In this document: positions 1 to 6,624 of the stretch, piece after piece | Layout of the letters: every line of letters starts with the position of its first letter | Position numbering within the stretch: the first letter of the stretch is position 1 | NCBI GenBank assembly: GCA_023432885.1 | Contig: JAEZEU010000201.1 | Span: 1 to 13,679, forward strand | Direction: 5' to 3' | From: Pseudomonadota bacterium | Lineage (GTDB): Bacteria; Pseudomonadota; Alphaproteobacteria; Rhizobiales; Xanthobacteraceae | Length of the DNA stretch: 13,679 nt | Program-made: the position numbers and the translations under genes | Notes under the pieces: model-generated | What the model saw: the letters and a program-made list of their open reading frames with translations, nothing else | What the model was told of the DNA's origin: nothing | The model's database searches: none

Positions 1-912
1 ACCTTGGCGTCAGCCGCCTGGGATGGCACGGCGCGGCTGTGGCCGCTCGGTGGCGGCACCAGGCGCGTGCTCGAAGGGCATGCGCAAAACGTCAATGGCG
101 TGGCGTTTACGCCTGACGGCAAATCGCTCGTCACTGTCGGCTACGACCTCACCCTCCGCATCTGGCCGTTGTCAGGGGAGCCGCCTGACGTCATCACGTT
201 GCCGGCGCCGCTCAACGCGGTCGCGGTTGCGCCCGATGGCGCGATCGTCCCCGGCGGGGCCGACGGCAAGCTGCGTTTCCTGTCGGCGAACGCGAAGGAA
301 GCCGGCGAAGTACAGGCTGGCTCGACGCCGATCATTGCGCGTGCGATCTCGCCCGATGGCGTGAGCATAGCTGCGGCGGGCATCGGCGGCACGGTCAACC
401 TGGTCGACCGCAAGACGCGTAGCGTTTCGAGCGTGCTGGCAGGCCCGGGGCTTCCCGTCTGGTCCGTGGCGTTCATGCCTGACGGTGCGACGCTGCTCAC
501 CGGCGGCGCCGACGCCACCATCCGGCGCTGGAATGCGCAGACCGGCAATCCTGTCGGCTCGCCGCAGCCGGGCGCGTCCGGCGATCCCCTTGCCGCCTAT
601 GCCGGAGATCACGGCGCGCAGGTATTTCGAGCCTGCATCGCCTGCCATACTCTGTCCGAGAAGGACGGTCCGCGCGCGGGGCCGACGCTGGCAGGGATAT
701 TCGGGCGCAAGATCGCTTCGCTGCCGGGCTATCGCTTCTCGGACGCGCTGAAGCAAATGAATATCGTGTGGACGCCGGAAACGGTGTCGCAATTGTTCGA
801 GGTCGGTCCCAACGCCTATACGCCCGGGACGAAAATGCCGGAGCAGCGCATCGGATCGGCAGAAGACCGCAAGGCGCTCACCGATTTCCTCGGCCGTGCA
901 ACGGCGAAATAG
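1..912 (+). CDS. WD40-repeat protein with C-terminal c-type cytochrome domain (5'-partial)
   Basis: The reading frame is open from base 1, so the true start lies upstream. About 195 residues of WD40-like repeats come first: recurring 'F/I-x-PDG' turns followed by 'GG-D-x-x-(I/L)-R-x-W' strands at roughly 40-residue spacing, four to five blades visible. A class I cytochrome c domain of about 100 residues follows. Its heme motif CIACH is at codons 212-216, with H216 as the axial ligand, and a 'GTKMP' motif supplies the likely second ligand M279. The domain resembles small soluble cytochrome c of the c2/cytochrome c-552 type. A heme c protein must be exported, so a signal peptide is expected upstream of the window; it is not visible here. 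The partner is unknown; the propeller may dock the cytochrome onto a redox enzyme. The stop codon ends at base 912 and the next gene's stop, on the other strand, begins at 913. Domain calls are firm; the role in formate metabolism is inference from neighbourhood. Confidence 0.85.
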   Translation, partial: TLASAAWDGTARLWPLGGGTRRVLEGHAQNVNGVAFTPDGKSLVTVGYDLTLRIWPLSGEPPDVITLPAPLNAVAVAPDGAIVPGGADGKLRFLSANAKEAGEVQAGSTPIIARAISPDGVSIAAAGIGGTVNLVDRKTRSVSSVLAGPGLPVWSVAFMPDGATLLTGGADATIRRWNAQTGNPVGSPQPGASGDPLAAYAGDHGAQVFRACIACHTLSEKDGPRAGPTLAGIFGRKIASLPGYRFSDALKQMNIVWTPETVSQLFEVGPNAYTPGTKMPEQRIGSAEDRKALTDFLGRATAK

Positions 913-2928
913 TCACTTCTTGTCGCGCTCGCGCAGATAATCGTCGGTGGTGCGTGGCAAGGGCCGCTCGGGAACGCCCGCAAAGGGATCGAACTGCTGC
1001 TCGCTCATGGTGATGACGCGGCAGTCCGCGCACATCCTGATCGCATCGGCGCGGCCGGCGGCGGCCGGATACATCCAGTGCCGGCCCTCGAGCTTGGCAG
1101 CGACCTTCTCGATCGTGCTCTTCACACCGAACGGCTTGCTGCAGCGGATGCAGAGCGCCGGCTCCTCTTCCTTGATCAGGCGCGCAGTGGCACGGCTGGC
1201 GCGGAAATCGATCTGCGGCTGCAAGCTGATGACCTTTTCGGGACAGGTCGCCTTGCACAGGCCGCACTGCACGCAGGCGTCCTCGACAAATTTCAGCGCG
1301 GGCCGGTCGGGATCATCCAGCAGCGCTCCGGTCGGGCAGGCCGACACGCAGGATAGGCACAGAGTGCAGCCTTCGACATTGATATTGACCGCCCCCAGTG
1401 GTGCGCCTTCGGGCAGCGCGATCACATCGACCGGTGCCGGGGCTACCTTGTGCAATTCCGAAAGCGCAAAACGCAGGACATCGCGCCGCTTGCCAACGGT
1501 GCGGAAGGTTGCGGGCTGCGCCACCGCGATTGACGGCTCGATGCTGTAGAGCGCCGCGCCCAGCGCATCGGGATCGTCGGTTTCGATGGTGGCGACGCGG
1601 CGGCCGGCAAAGCCGAGACCGGAGAGGATCGCATCCGCCATCGCAATGGTCTGCGTGAGACCGGCAACATCGTGCAGTGGCTTTGAGCGCAGCACGAAAC
1701 GCACATCCGTTGCACCATAGGCAAAAGCGGCGACGATCACCTCCAGCCCAATCTGCGTGATCTCATTCACTGCGAGCGGCAACACATGTGCGGGCAGGCC
1801 GTCGCCGTGGCGCGCGAGAGCCTCGATCAGTGCGGTGCCGTGCTGGCCGTCATGCAACAGCAGAACCGGTGTTGTGCCGCCAGCCTGGTGGTATGTCTGC
1901 AGCATGGCGCGAACCTTGTGCACCAGGGTGTCGGCAGGCGGCAACGCGTAGGAGGCCGCGCCGGTAGGGCAGGCGGCGGCACATTGGCCGCACCCGGCGC
2001 AAATCTCCGCGCTGATCTTGACGTGATCGCCGTTGGGCACGATCGCCCCGGTCGGGCAGAGATCGAGACAGCGATGGCAACCGGTGAGCTTTGAGCGCGA
2101 ATGGGCGCAAAGCTCGGCGGTGAAGTTGATGAATTGAGGCTTGTCGAAACTGCCGACGAGGTCGCGCGCCTTCAGCACCGCACGCAGCATCGCCGCGGGA
2201 TTCTTGGGGTCGGCGCGCAGATAGCCGTCGCGCAGATCGTGCGCAGGAAACAGGGCCGGCCCGCCGGAAAGGTCGAGCATGAGATCGCAGCGCGACGTCG
2301 CGCCACTGCGCGGCGCGTCGAACACAAAGGCGTCGCGAGATGAGGGGCGGGGTGCGGCGAAATCGTCGATAGTGAGCTCGAAGGCGCCGAAATGTCCCTT
2401 GGCGTTGCGGATGGTTCCCTTGACCACCGGGAATGCGTTGATTGACGGCGGCGTGATCTCCGAGGGGTTTTTGATCATCACGGTGACGTCGAGGTGGTCG
2501 GCGAGCAGTTTGGCGGCCTCGATTGCGGTCTCATCGCAGCCGTAGATCAGGATGACGCCATCGCTCGACAGCGACACCAACGGAACGTCCGGCGCAGGTT
2601 CACCAGCGGCTGCGAGCAGCGCGGCCATCTTCGGTCCCGCAGCGGCGCCTTGTTTCGACCAGCCGGCGGTTTCCCGCACATTCACGAACTGGATTTGGTC
2701 GGTGCGTTCGCCGGCCTCAATGCCGAACAGCGGTGCTTCCTGGGTGCACGCAACGGTCAGCGGCCCTTCGGCTTGCGCAGCGTTGCGGAACCGCTCGATT
2801 TCGGAGCGACACAGATGTCGAAAGCTTTTGATCTCGCTGTTTCGGCAGCCGCGCTCGATTGCAGCCGCATCGAGGCGCATGGTGTCTTCACAGGAGCACA
2901 TCAATATCTTCTGGGGCGGATGTGCCAT
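913..2928 (-). CDS. Multi-cluster 4Fe-4S protein, HdrA/MvhD-like architecture (FDH-linked)
   Basis: 671 residues, no signal peptide or membrane segment, so a cytoplasmic electron carrier or accessory protein is likely. Seen in order: an N-terminal Cys-rich module (C11, C13, C28, C40 and 'ACTQEAPLF' with C61) recalling the N-terminal cluster domain of HdrA; a Rossmann-like stretch at about 124-155 where the expected GxGxxG reads GCDETA; a first ferredoxin pair (C274 or a substitute with C284/C287/C291, then C310/C313/C316/C320); a region at about 353-465 shaped like MvhD ('GLEVIVAAFAYGATDV' ... 'RRVATIET') but without its cysteines; a second ferredoxin pair (C521/C524/C527/C531 and C552/C555/C558/C562); and a C-terminal CxxC...CxxC pair (C593/C596, C633/C636). 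The ATG at 2928 is chosen because the protein then begins just before the CSC motif. The ribosome site upstream is weak, with GGAG about 13 bases away. The gene is divergent from the accessory operon and probably shares its control region. At least four clusters are supported; the Hdr relationship is a pattern-based inference. Confidence 0.87.
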   Translation of the reverse strand: MAHPPQKILMCSCEDTMRLDAAAIERGCRNSEIKSFRHLCRSEIERFRNAAQAEGPLTVACTQEAPLFGIEAGERTDQIQFVNVRETAGWSKQGAAAGPKMAALLAAAGEPAPDVPLVSLSSDGVILIYGCDETAIEAAKLLADHLDVTVMIKNPSEITPPSINAFPVVKGTIRNAKGHFGAFELTIDDFAAPRPSSRDAFVFDAPRSGATSRCDLMLDLSGGPALFPAHDLRDGYLRADPKNPAAMLRAVLKARDLVGSFDKPQFINFTAELCAHSRSKLTGCHRCLDLCPTGAIVPNGDHVKISAEICAGCGQCAAACPTGAASYALPPADTLVHKVRAMLQTYHQAGGTTPVLLLHDGQHGTALIEALARHGDGLPAHVLPLAVNEITQIGLEVIVAAFAYGATDVRFVLRSKPLHDVAGLTQTIAMADAILSGLGFAGRRVATIETDDPDALGAALYSIEPSIAVAQPATFRTVGKRRDVLRFALSELHKVAPAPVDVIALPEGAPLGAVNINVEGCTLCLSCVSACPTGALLDDPDRPALKFVEDACVQCGLCKATCPEKVISLQPQIDFRASRATARLIKEEEPALCIRCSKPFGVKSTIEKVAAKLEGRHWMYPAAAGRADAIRMCADCRVITMSEQQFDPFAGVPERPLPRTTDDYLRERDKK

Positions 2929-2997
2929 GTGCGGTCGCTTGCTCCAATGAGTTGATGAAGGAACAGCCGAATGCGGACTCGCCCCGGCCGCCCGGCT

Positions 2998-3014
2998 CGT
3001 ATAATCATTCTAAA
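2998..3014. promoter_or_regulatory. Candidate Irr/ICE-like iron-control site overlapping a TATAAT hexamer
   Basis: The divergent 113-base gap holds a perfect TATAAT at 3000-3005 and the half-site TTCTAAA at 3008-3014. Compared with an Irr box as I remember it (TTTAGAA, short spacer, TTCTAAA), the right half matches fully and the left half matches 4 of 7. TTCTAAACAGAA at 3008-3019 is also a small inverted repeat. No convincing -35 hexamer is seen 16-18 bases upstream of TATAAT. Iron control would make sense for iron-sulfur and heme genes, but this is inference from one good half-site. Confidence 0.3.
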
Positions 3015-3030
3015 CAGAAAAAAGGAAGCC

Positions 3031-3034
3031 GGAG
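3031..3034 (+). promoter_or_regulatory. Ribosome binding site deciding the TTG start at 3042
   Basis: GGAG lies 7 bases before the TTG at 3042. It favours that start over the in-frame ATG at 2955, which has no clear ribosome site and would leave only 26 bases between two divergent genes. Confidence 0.5.
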
Positions 3035-3041
3035 CAAGCTT

Positions 3042-3794
3042 TTGCCGACTGCACGGACGCGTGGAACCGTCACCGAACGCATCGATCTGCCGCCGCCTTA
3101 CACTTTGGTGCGGCTGCGCGAGAGCGGCGAGGCGTTTGCACATGCGCTCGAGATTGCCGGCCGCAGCGGCGCCGGGACGCTCGTCTATGTCGGCCGGTTC
3201 GACCTCGCAGAGTTCGCCGTCGTGCTCGAGCCGAGCGAACCATTGCACAGCGCCCGGCGGGCGTTCTATGCCGGCATGGTGGCCCTGACCAATGCGCTCC
3301 GCGCCTACGCACCGCCGAACAAGCCGGTGACGATCGACTGGCCGGACGCGGTCCGCGTCGATGGCGGCCTTGTCGGCGGCGGAAGGCTGGGCTGGCCCAA
3401 ATCGGTCCGGGAGGATGAGACCCCGCCCTGGCTGGTTTTCGGTGCCATGCTCCGCACAGTCGCCCTGCCGGAGACGGAGGCCGGCGTCCATCCGCTGGCT
3501 TCCGCCCTGCAGGAAGAAGGTTTTGGCGAGATCGGTGCGGTGGAAGTGACCGAGAGCTTTGCCCGGCATTTGATGGTGGCATTCGATCGTTGGCAGGCCG
3601 ACGGGTTTGGTGCCGTCGCGCATCAATATCTTGCCCTGATCGAGCGGCAGAAGCAGACGAGCCGGCGCATCGAAGCCAATGGAAATTTCGTCGTGCAGCG
3701 GCTCGGCGGCGAGAAGGCGGCGCCGATCGAACTGGCGCAGGTGCTGGCAAAACCGACCTGGCTTGATCCTGACAGCGGAGGGCCGCGGCTGTGA
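3042..3794 (+). CDS. Biotin/lipoate-protein ligase-like protein, degenerate active site
   Basis: 250 residues from the TTG at 3042; starting at ATG 2955 would add 29 poorly protein-like residues. The fold signature is the biotin-protein-ligase core: strand 'AGTLVYVGRFD' (44-54), a helix at about 70-89, then 'IDWPDAVRVDGGLVGGGRLGWP' (98-119), which aligns with the BirA motif KWPND...DG...AGIL. A small C-terminal part (about 205-250, 'EANGNFVVQRL') looks like the SH3-like cap of that family, and probably matches the BPL_LplA_LipB_2/DUF4444 families. Two hallmarks of active ligases are missing: the catalytic lysine of KWPND is D99, and the GRGRRG-type nucleotide/biotin loop is absent. It may therefore bind a cofactor or partner instead of ligating. 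It is the first gene of a coupled operon; its TGA overlaps the next GTG. Family assignment is fairly firm; function is unknown. Confidence 0.82.
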   Translation: MPTARTRGTVTERIDLPPPYTLVRLRESGEAFAHALEIAGRSGAGTLVYVGRFDLAEFAVVLEPSEPLHSARRAFYAGMVALTNALRAYAPPNKPVTIDWPDAVRVDGGLVGGGRLGWPKSVREDETPPWLVFGAMLRTVALPETEAGVHPLASALQEEGFGEIGAVEVTESFARHLMVAFDRWQADGFGAVAHQYLALIERQKQTSRRIEANGNFVVQRLGGEKAAPIELAQVLAKPTWLDPDSGGPRL

Positions 3795-4333
3795 AGCTGT
3801 TGCGCACTATTACGCTCGATCCGTCCGACACATTCGTGTTCGACGTGGCGGCGGAACCCGGCGACTGGGCCGTATCGGGCGCCTTCCGCTTCTACGAGCG
3901 TGACCCGGCCGCGCTCGCGGGGAAAGATCGCGCCGCCTTCCGCGGCGGGTTCCTGGGCGTGCAATCCTGGGGTTGGTCGACGCTGGTGCAGATCGTCCAC
4001 GCTACCGAGGACGATCGCCGCGCGCTGGTCGAACTCCTGGCGGCACAGCTCGTGGATAAACTCGGCGCGCCCGACCTCGCGACCGCGCGCCCCGCGGCAG
4101 AGGAGGAAGTCGCGTTCGTGGAATCGCTGTGTACCCATCCAATCTCCAGCCTGATTGCGGTTCACCGCGCGGTCAGCGACGGCGAGGTGCGGGAATCCTT
4201 CCGCCGGCTGCAATTGAAGGAAGGGCAGGATCGCCACAGCAAGGCCTTCTCCTTCATGGAGATCGAGGAGGATGCGGAAGCCGATTCCCGTCTCAATCTT
4301 GCCGACTTGACCCTGGAGCCGCGGCACCAATGA
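3791..4333 (+). CDS. DUF6505-type protein of the FDH accessory operon
   Basis: 180 residues, soluble, acidic, with no signal peptide or membrane helix, so probably cytoplasmic. The N-terminus 'MKLLRTITLDPSDTFVFD' starts a compact alpha/beta domain; 'GFLGVQSWGWSTLVQIV' (about 52-69) is the most protein-like core. No cysteine-rich motif or nucleotide-binding loop is visible: C132 in 'SLCTHP' is the only cysteine. The GTG start overlaps the previous stop (GTGA at 3791-3794) and its own stop overlaps the next start (ATGA at 4330-4333), so translation is probably coupled at both ends. I recall this family as one of unknown function that travels with formate dehydrogenase genes in rhizobia; the DUF number is from memory. 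A role in assembly of the enzyme is inference from position only. Confidence 0.8.
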   Translation: MKLLRTITLDPSDTFVFDVAAEPGDWAVSGAFRFYERDPAALAGKDRAAFRGGFLGVQSWGWSTLVQIVHATEDDRRALVELLAAQLVDKLGAPDLATARPAAEEEVAFVESLCTHPISSLIAVHRAVSDGEVRESFRRLQLKEGQDRHSKAFSFMEIEEDAEADSRLNLADLTLEPRHQ

Positions 4334-5337
4334 AGGATTTCTGGATCTCCTGCGGCCATCACCTGCTCGACCGCAACGACAGCGGCGGGCTGGTCGTGAC
4401 CGACGAATTCCTGAAGGCTTATTTTGCGCGCCCGGAACTGATGCCGCCGGACGATGCCTGTGCGGTCGAGCGGCGGCTGCATCGCGAGTTGTTGGCGGAT
4501 CCGCGGCGGCCGGTGGAGCCAGGTGAAGTTGCCGAGATCGCCGACGCCGATGCGCGCGAGAACTGGCAGTTCGTGCTGGCGTTTCGCGACCTGCTGCTGA
4601 AGCACGCGACGCTGGAAGCGGCTTATCTCGCGCTGATCCGCACGGGTTCGGTCAGCCTGCCGCCGCTGTTCGTCAACCAGCTGGTCCACGTCATTCTGCG
4701 CAACGCACTGGACGGCTGCGAAGACCCCTTCATGCTCCGCGCGGCCGAGCTCTTCTTCCGGCCACAACGGTTGATGCTGCACGAGAACTCCGTGCTGCTG
4801 GGCGATGCCGAGGTGATCGGCGGCATCACTCCGACGCCGGTGCTCTCGCTAATGTCGATGCTGGGGGCCACCCACGACCTCGAGGTCGAGGTGCTCGACG
4901 AGGAAAATGCCGGACACTACTGGCATCGCAGCGATCAATTCGACATGGGCCTTGACTTAACCGCAGGACGGCGCGGGCAGGCGGCGCTCGCCGGTGTGAT
5001 CGCGCGCTGGCTGTCGCACCTGCTCGGTATCGAGGTCTCGATCGAGCCGCTGATGGAACTGCGCGATGCCAGGCTTACCTGGTATGTCGGGCTGGACACC
5101 GATGCGACGGCCATTGGTGACAGGCTGTGGCACGGCGAGGCGCTGGACGAAGAAACAAACGGCCGTGTGCTGGGGCTCTATAGGCTGACCTTTGCCGATC
5201 CAGCCCCGGTGCTGGAAGAAGTGGGACGCGAGCCGGTTTACCTGATCATGGCGATGTCGGCGCAGAAACTGGTGCGGCTCAAGCCGCAAAATCTGCTGAC
5301 AGGATTGCCGATCCGCCATCTGGAGGCTGCCACATGA
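4330..5337 (+). CDS. DUF6352-type protein of the FDH accessory operon
   Basis: 335 residues, soluble, no signal peptide. Start ATG 4330 is fixed by the ATGA overlap with the previous stop; the frame stays open upstream to 4129 but that part duplicates coding sequence of the upstream gene in another frame. Visible blocks: N-terminal 'WISCGHHLLDR' (5-15) with C8, H10 and H11, a possible metal or redox site; a helical middle region (75-150) containing 'VNQLVHVILRNALDGCEDPFMLRAAELFF'-like sequence; and a conserved-looking block 'GGITPTPVLSLMSMLG' (164-179). The second half has alternating strands and ends in 'LLTGLPIRHL'. Two cysteines beyond C8 are present (C44, C130). I assign DUF6352 from memory; no enzyme family is recognised. 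It sits in the middle of five coupled genes, suggesting roughly equal amounts and a joint function. Confidence 0.82.
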   Translation: MKDFWISCGHHLLDRNDSGGLVVTDEFLKAYFARPELMPPDDACAVERRLHRELLADPRRPVEPGEVAEIADADARENWQFVLAFRDLLLKHATLEAAYLALIRTGSVSLPPLFVNQLVHVILRNALDGCEDPFMLRAAELFFRPQRLMLHENSVLLGDAEVIGGITPTPVLSLMSMLGATHDLEVEVLDEENAGHYWHRSDQFDMGLDLTAGRRGQAALAGVIARWLSHLLGIEVSIEPLMELRDARLTWYVGLDTDATAIGDRLWHGEALDEETNGRVLGLYRLTFADPAPVLEEVGREPVYLIMAMSAQKLVRLKPQNLLTGLPIRHLEAAT

Positions 5338-5843
5338 GGCCCGCGCCGCTGTCGCAAATTCTGGTCGGTGTCGTGGTCGAGCGCCGCAAAGCAGAGTCGC
5401 CCTGGATCGATTTCCTGTGGCGGCCGGTCGGCATCTTGCCGGACGCGCCCGACATGCCGCCGTGGAGTGTGTTACGCGAGGAAGGGGAGAGCGTGTTGTT
5501 CTATGCCGGCAGCCGGACCATCGATTTCCATCGCTCGGAGACGGCGCGTTATCGCGACAATCTCGCTACCGGCAGCCCGCTGCTGTGGGTCGTGCTGAGC
5601 CCGGCGGAGGGCGATTGGCCGTACGCATTGGCCGCAGTGACGGCCGATCCCGCAGAGGGAGAGGTCTTTACGGAAGCAGGCGCAAATCTGGTCGAAACTG
5701 TGTCCATGCCGGATGCCGTGCGCGAAACGGTTGAAAGCTTCGTCGCCGAGCACCACGTCGAGCGGGAGTTCGTCAAGCGCAAGCGGGATCGCGCCAATCC
5801 GGAAGCGCTCGCGCGCCGTCAGCCCGAAGGCGGACAGGAATGA
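5334..5843 (+). CDS. DUF3305 domain protein
   Basis: 169 residues, cytoplasmic by absence of any signal or membrane helix, and without a single cysteine, so it is not an iron-sulfur protein itself. The DUF3305 domain covers about residues 8-145: an 'ILVGVVVERRKAESPWIDFLWRPVGILP' type opening (tryptophan-rich, 9-37), then 'FYAGSRTIDFHRSETARYRDNL' and 'PLLWVVLSP'. The tail (about 143-169) is strongly charged with many Arg and Lys and may bind RNA or an acidic partner. DUF3305 genes are known to sit beside DUF3306 genes next to formate dehydrogenase clusters; no biochemical role is established. Start ATG 5334 and stop 5843 are both inside 4-base ATGA overlaps. Confidence 0.85.
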   Translation: MRPAPLSQILVGVVVERRKAESPWIDFLWRPVGILPDAPDMPPWSVLREEGESVLFYAGSRTIDFHRSETARYRDNLATGSPLLWVVLSPAEGDWPYALAAVTADPAEGEVFTEAGANLVETVSMPDAVRETVESFVAEHHVEREFVKRKRDRANPEALARRQPEGGQE

Positions 5844-6490
5844 GCGAAGAAGAGTTCCTCAAGCGCTGGTCGCGCCGCAAGCAGGAGGCCAGGCAGGAAG
5901 CAGAGGCCGCCGAGCAGGCGTCGCCGTCACCTGTGGCCGAAACGAACCTGCGGCCGTGCGCACCTGAGACGGCCTTGGAGCCCGAGATCGATCTCTCGGA
6001 ATTGCCGTCGCTCGATTCGATTACCGCAGAGACCGACATCACCGCGTTCCTGCGCAAGGGAATCCCCGCCGACTTGAGCCGTGCGGCGCTTCGTCGCGTT
6101 TGGGCTGCCGATCCCGCGATCCGCGACTTCGTCGGGCTCGCCGAAAATGCATGGGATTTTACCGATCCCAACGCCATGCCCGGCTTCGGTGCGCTGCACA
6201 GCACGCCAGAACAGATCGGCGCCATGGTCGAGCGAGTCATCGGCGGGGCGCGCGAAACGGCCGAGAAATTGGTGTCCGAAGGGCCTCAGAGGGAATTACC
6301 GCAACAAGAATCCGATCCGGAGCCGGGCGTTTCGACCGGCCCGGAGGCATTGCAGGCCCCCGTCGGCGCGGCGCTGACACCTTCAGCAGAACCGGAACCT
6401 AATGTTGCAATGCAACCAGAAGCTTCAGGCGAAGATGGCGATGTTATGCCGATCCGGAGGCGCACACATGGCGGCGCCTTGCCTATCTGA
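5840..6490 (+). CDS. DUF3306 domain protein
   Basis: 216 residues. The N-terminus 'MSEEEFLKRWSRRKQEARQ' and the C-terminal 'RRRTHGGALPI' are the typical bookends of DUF3306 proteins. In between lie an Ala/Glu/Pro-rich linker (about 20-50), a folded part at about 60-140 ('DITAFLRKGIPADLSRAALRRVWAADPAIRDF', 'WDFTDPNAMPGFG'), and a second low-complexity Pro/Glu/Ala linker (about 150-205). Short end motifs joined by disordered linkers suggest a scaffold or tether. Cytoplasmic; one cysteine only. It is the last of the coupled operon; 134 bases separate it from the next gene and no clear terminator hairpin with a T-run is seen, so read-through into the FDH operon is possible. Confidence 0.85.
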   Translation: MSEEEFLKRWSRRKQEARQEAEAAEQASPSPVAETNLRPCAPETALEPEIDLSELPSLDSITAETDITAFLRKGIPADLSRAALRRVWAADPAIRDFVGLAENAWDFTDPNAMPGFGALHSTPEQIGAMVERVIGGARETAEKLVSEGPQRELPQQESDPEPGVSTGPEALQAPVGAALTPSAEPEPNVAMQPEASGEDGDVMPIRRRTHGGALPI

Positions 6491-6554
6491 AGACGTGCGA
6501 CCAAAGGCATAGTCCCAGGCTATCCAGAACGATTGACCACGTGGCGGCGTCCGA

Positions 6555-6578
6555 TTAGTCTTTTTAGATCAAGACTAA
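6555..6578. promoter_or_regulatory. Perfect inverted repeat, candidate operator
   Basis: TTAGTCTT (6555-6562) and AAGACTAA (6571-6578) are exact reverse complements with an 8-base spacer, giving a 16-base centre-to-centre distance. That spacing suits a dimeric helix-turn-helix protein bound on one face of DNA. It overlaps the candidate -10 hexamer and lies 47 bases before the gene for an HTH-TorD fusion, the obvious candidate binder. The repeat is seen directly; its use as an operator is inference. Confidence 0.5.
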
Positions 6579-6614
6579 ATCAAGTGGGACAAGCAATGAA
6601 TCAGCTTGGGGAGC

Positions 6615-6620
6615 GGAGGT
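6615..6620 (+). promoter_or_regulatory. Ribosome binding site for the GTG start at 6625
   Basis: GGAGGT lies 4 bases before GTG 6625. The spacing is short, but no ATG in this frame is closer, and the HTH domain begins only a few residues into the protein from this start. Confidence 0.5.
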
Positions 6621-6624
6621 CCTG

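Larger units (their letters stand above)
6491..6624 (+). promoter_or_regulatory. Control region of the FDH operon with candidate promoter
   Basis: This 134-base non-coding gap is AT-richer than its surroundings. A -35-like TTGACC sits at 6533-6538; 17 bases later is TAGTCT (6556-6561, 3 of 6 to TATAAT), which falls inside the left arm of the inverted repeat described separately. CCACGTGG, an 8-base palindrome, lies in the spacer at 6537-6544. A TAGATCAAG/TAAATCAAG near-repeat with an 11-base period occupies 6565-6584. A start-stop pair at 6596-6643 (15 codons) overlaps the next gene's start and is probably chance. Promoter hexamers are weak, so the transcription start is only a guess. Confidence 0.4.

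Noticed and set aside
172..792. A 206-codon minus-strand frame within the WD40-cytochrome gene
   Set aside because: It is arginine-rich in the manner typical of shadow frames and lies opposite convincing WD40 repeats and a heme motif.
2859..3041. Upstream extension of the ligase-like gene, including ATG 2955
   Set aside because: The extension overlaps the divergent gene, has no good ribosome site, covers the TATAAT element and gives a low-quality N-terminus.
4129..4329. Upstream extension of the DUF6352-type gene
   Set aside because: It overlaps the preceding gene in another frame; the 4-base ATGA coupling gives a better start.
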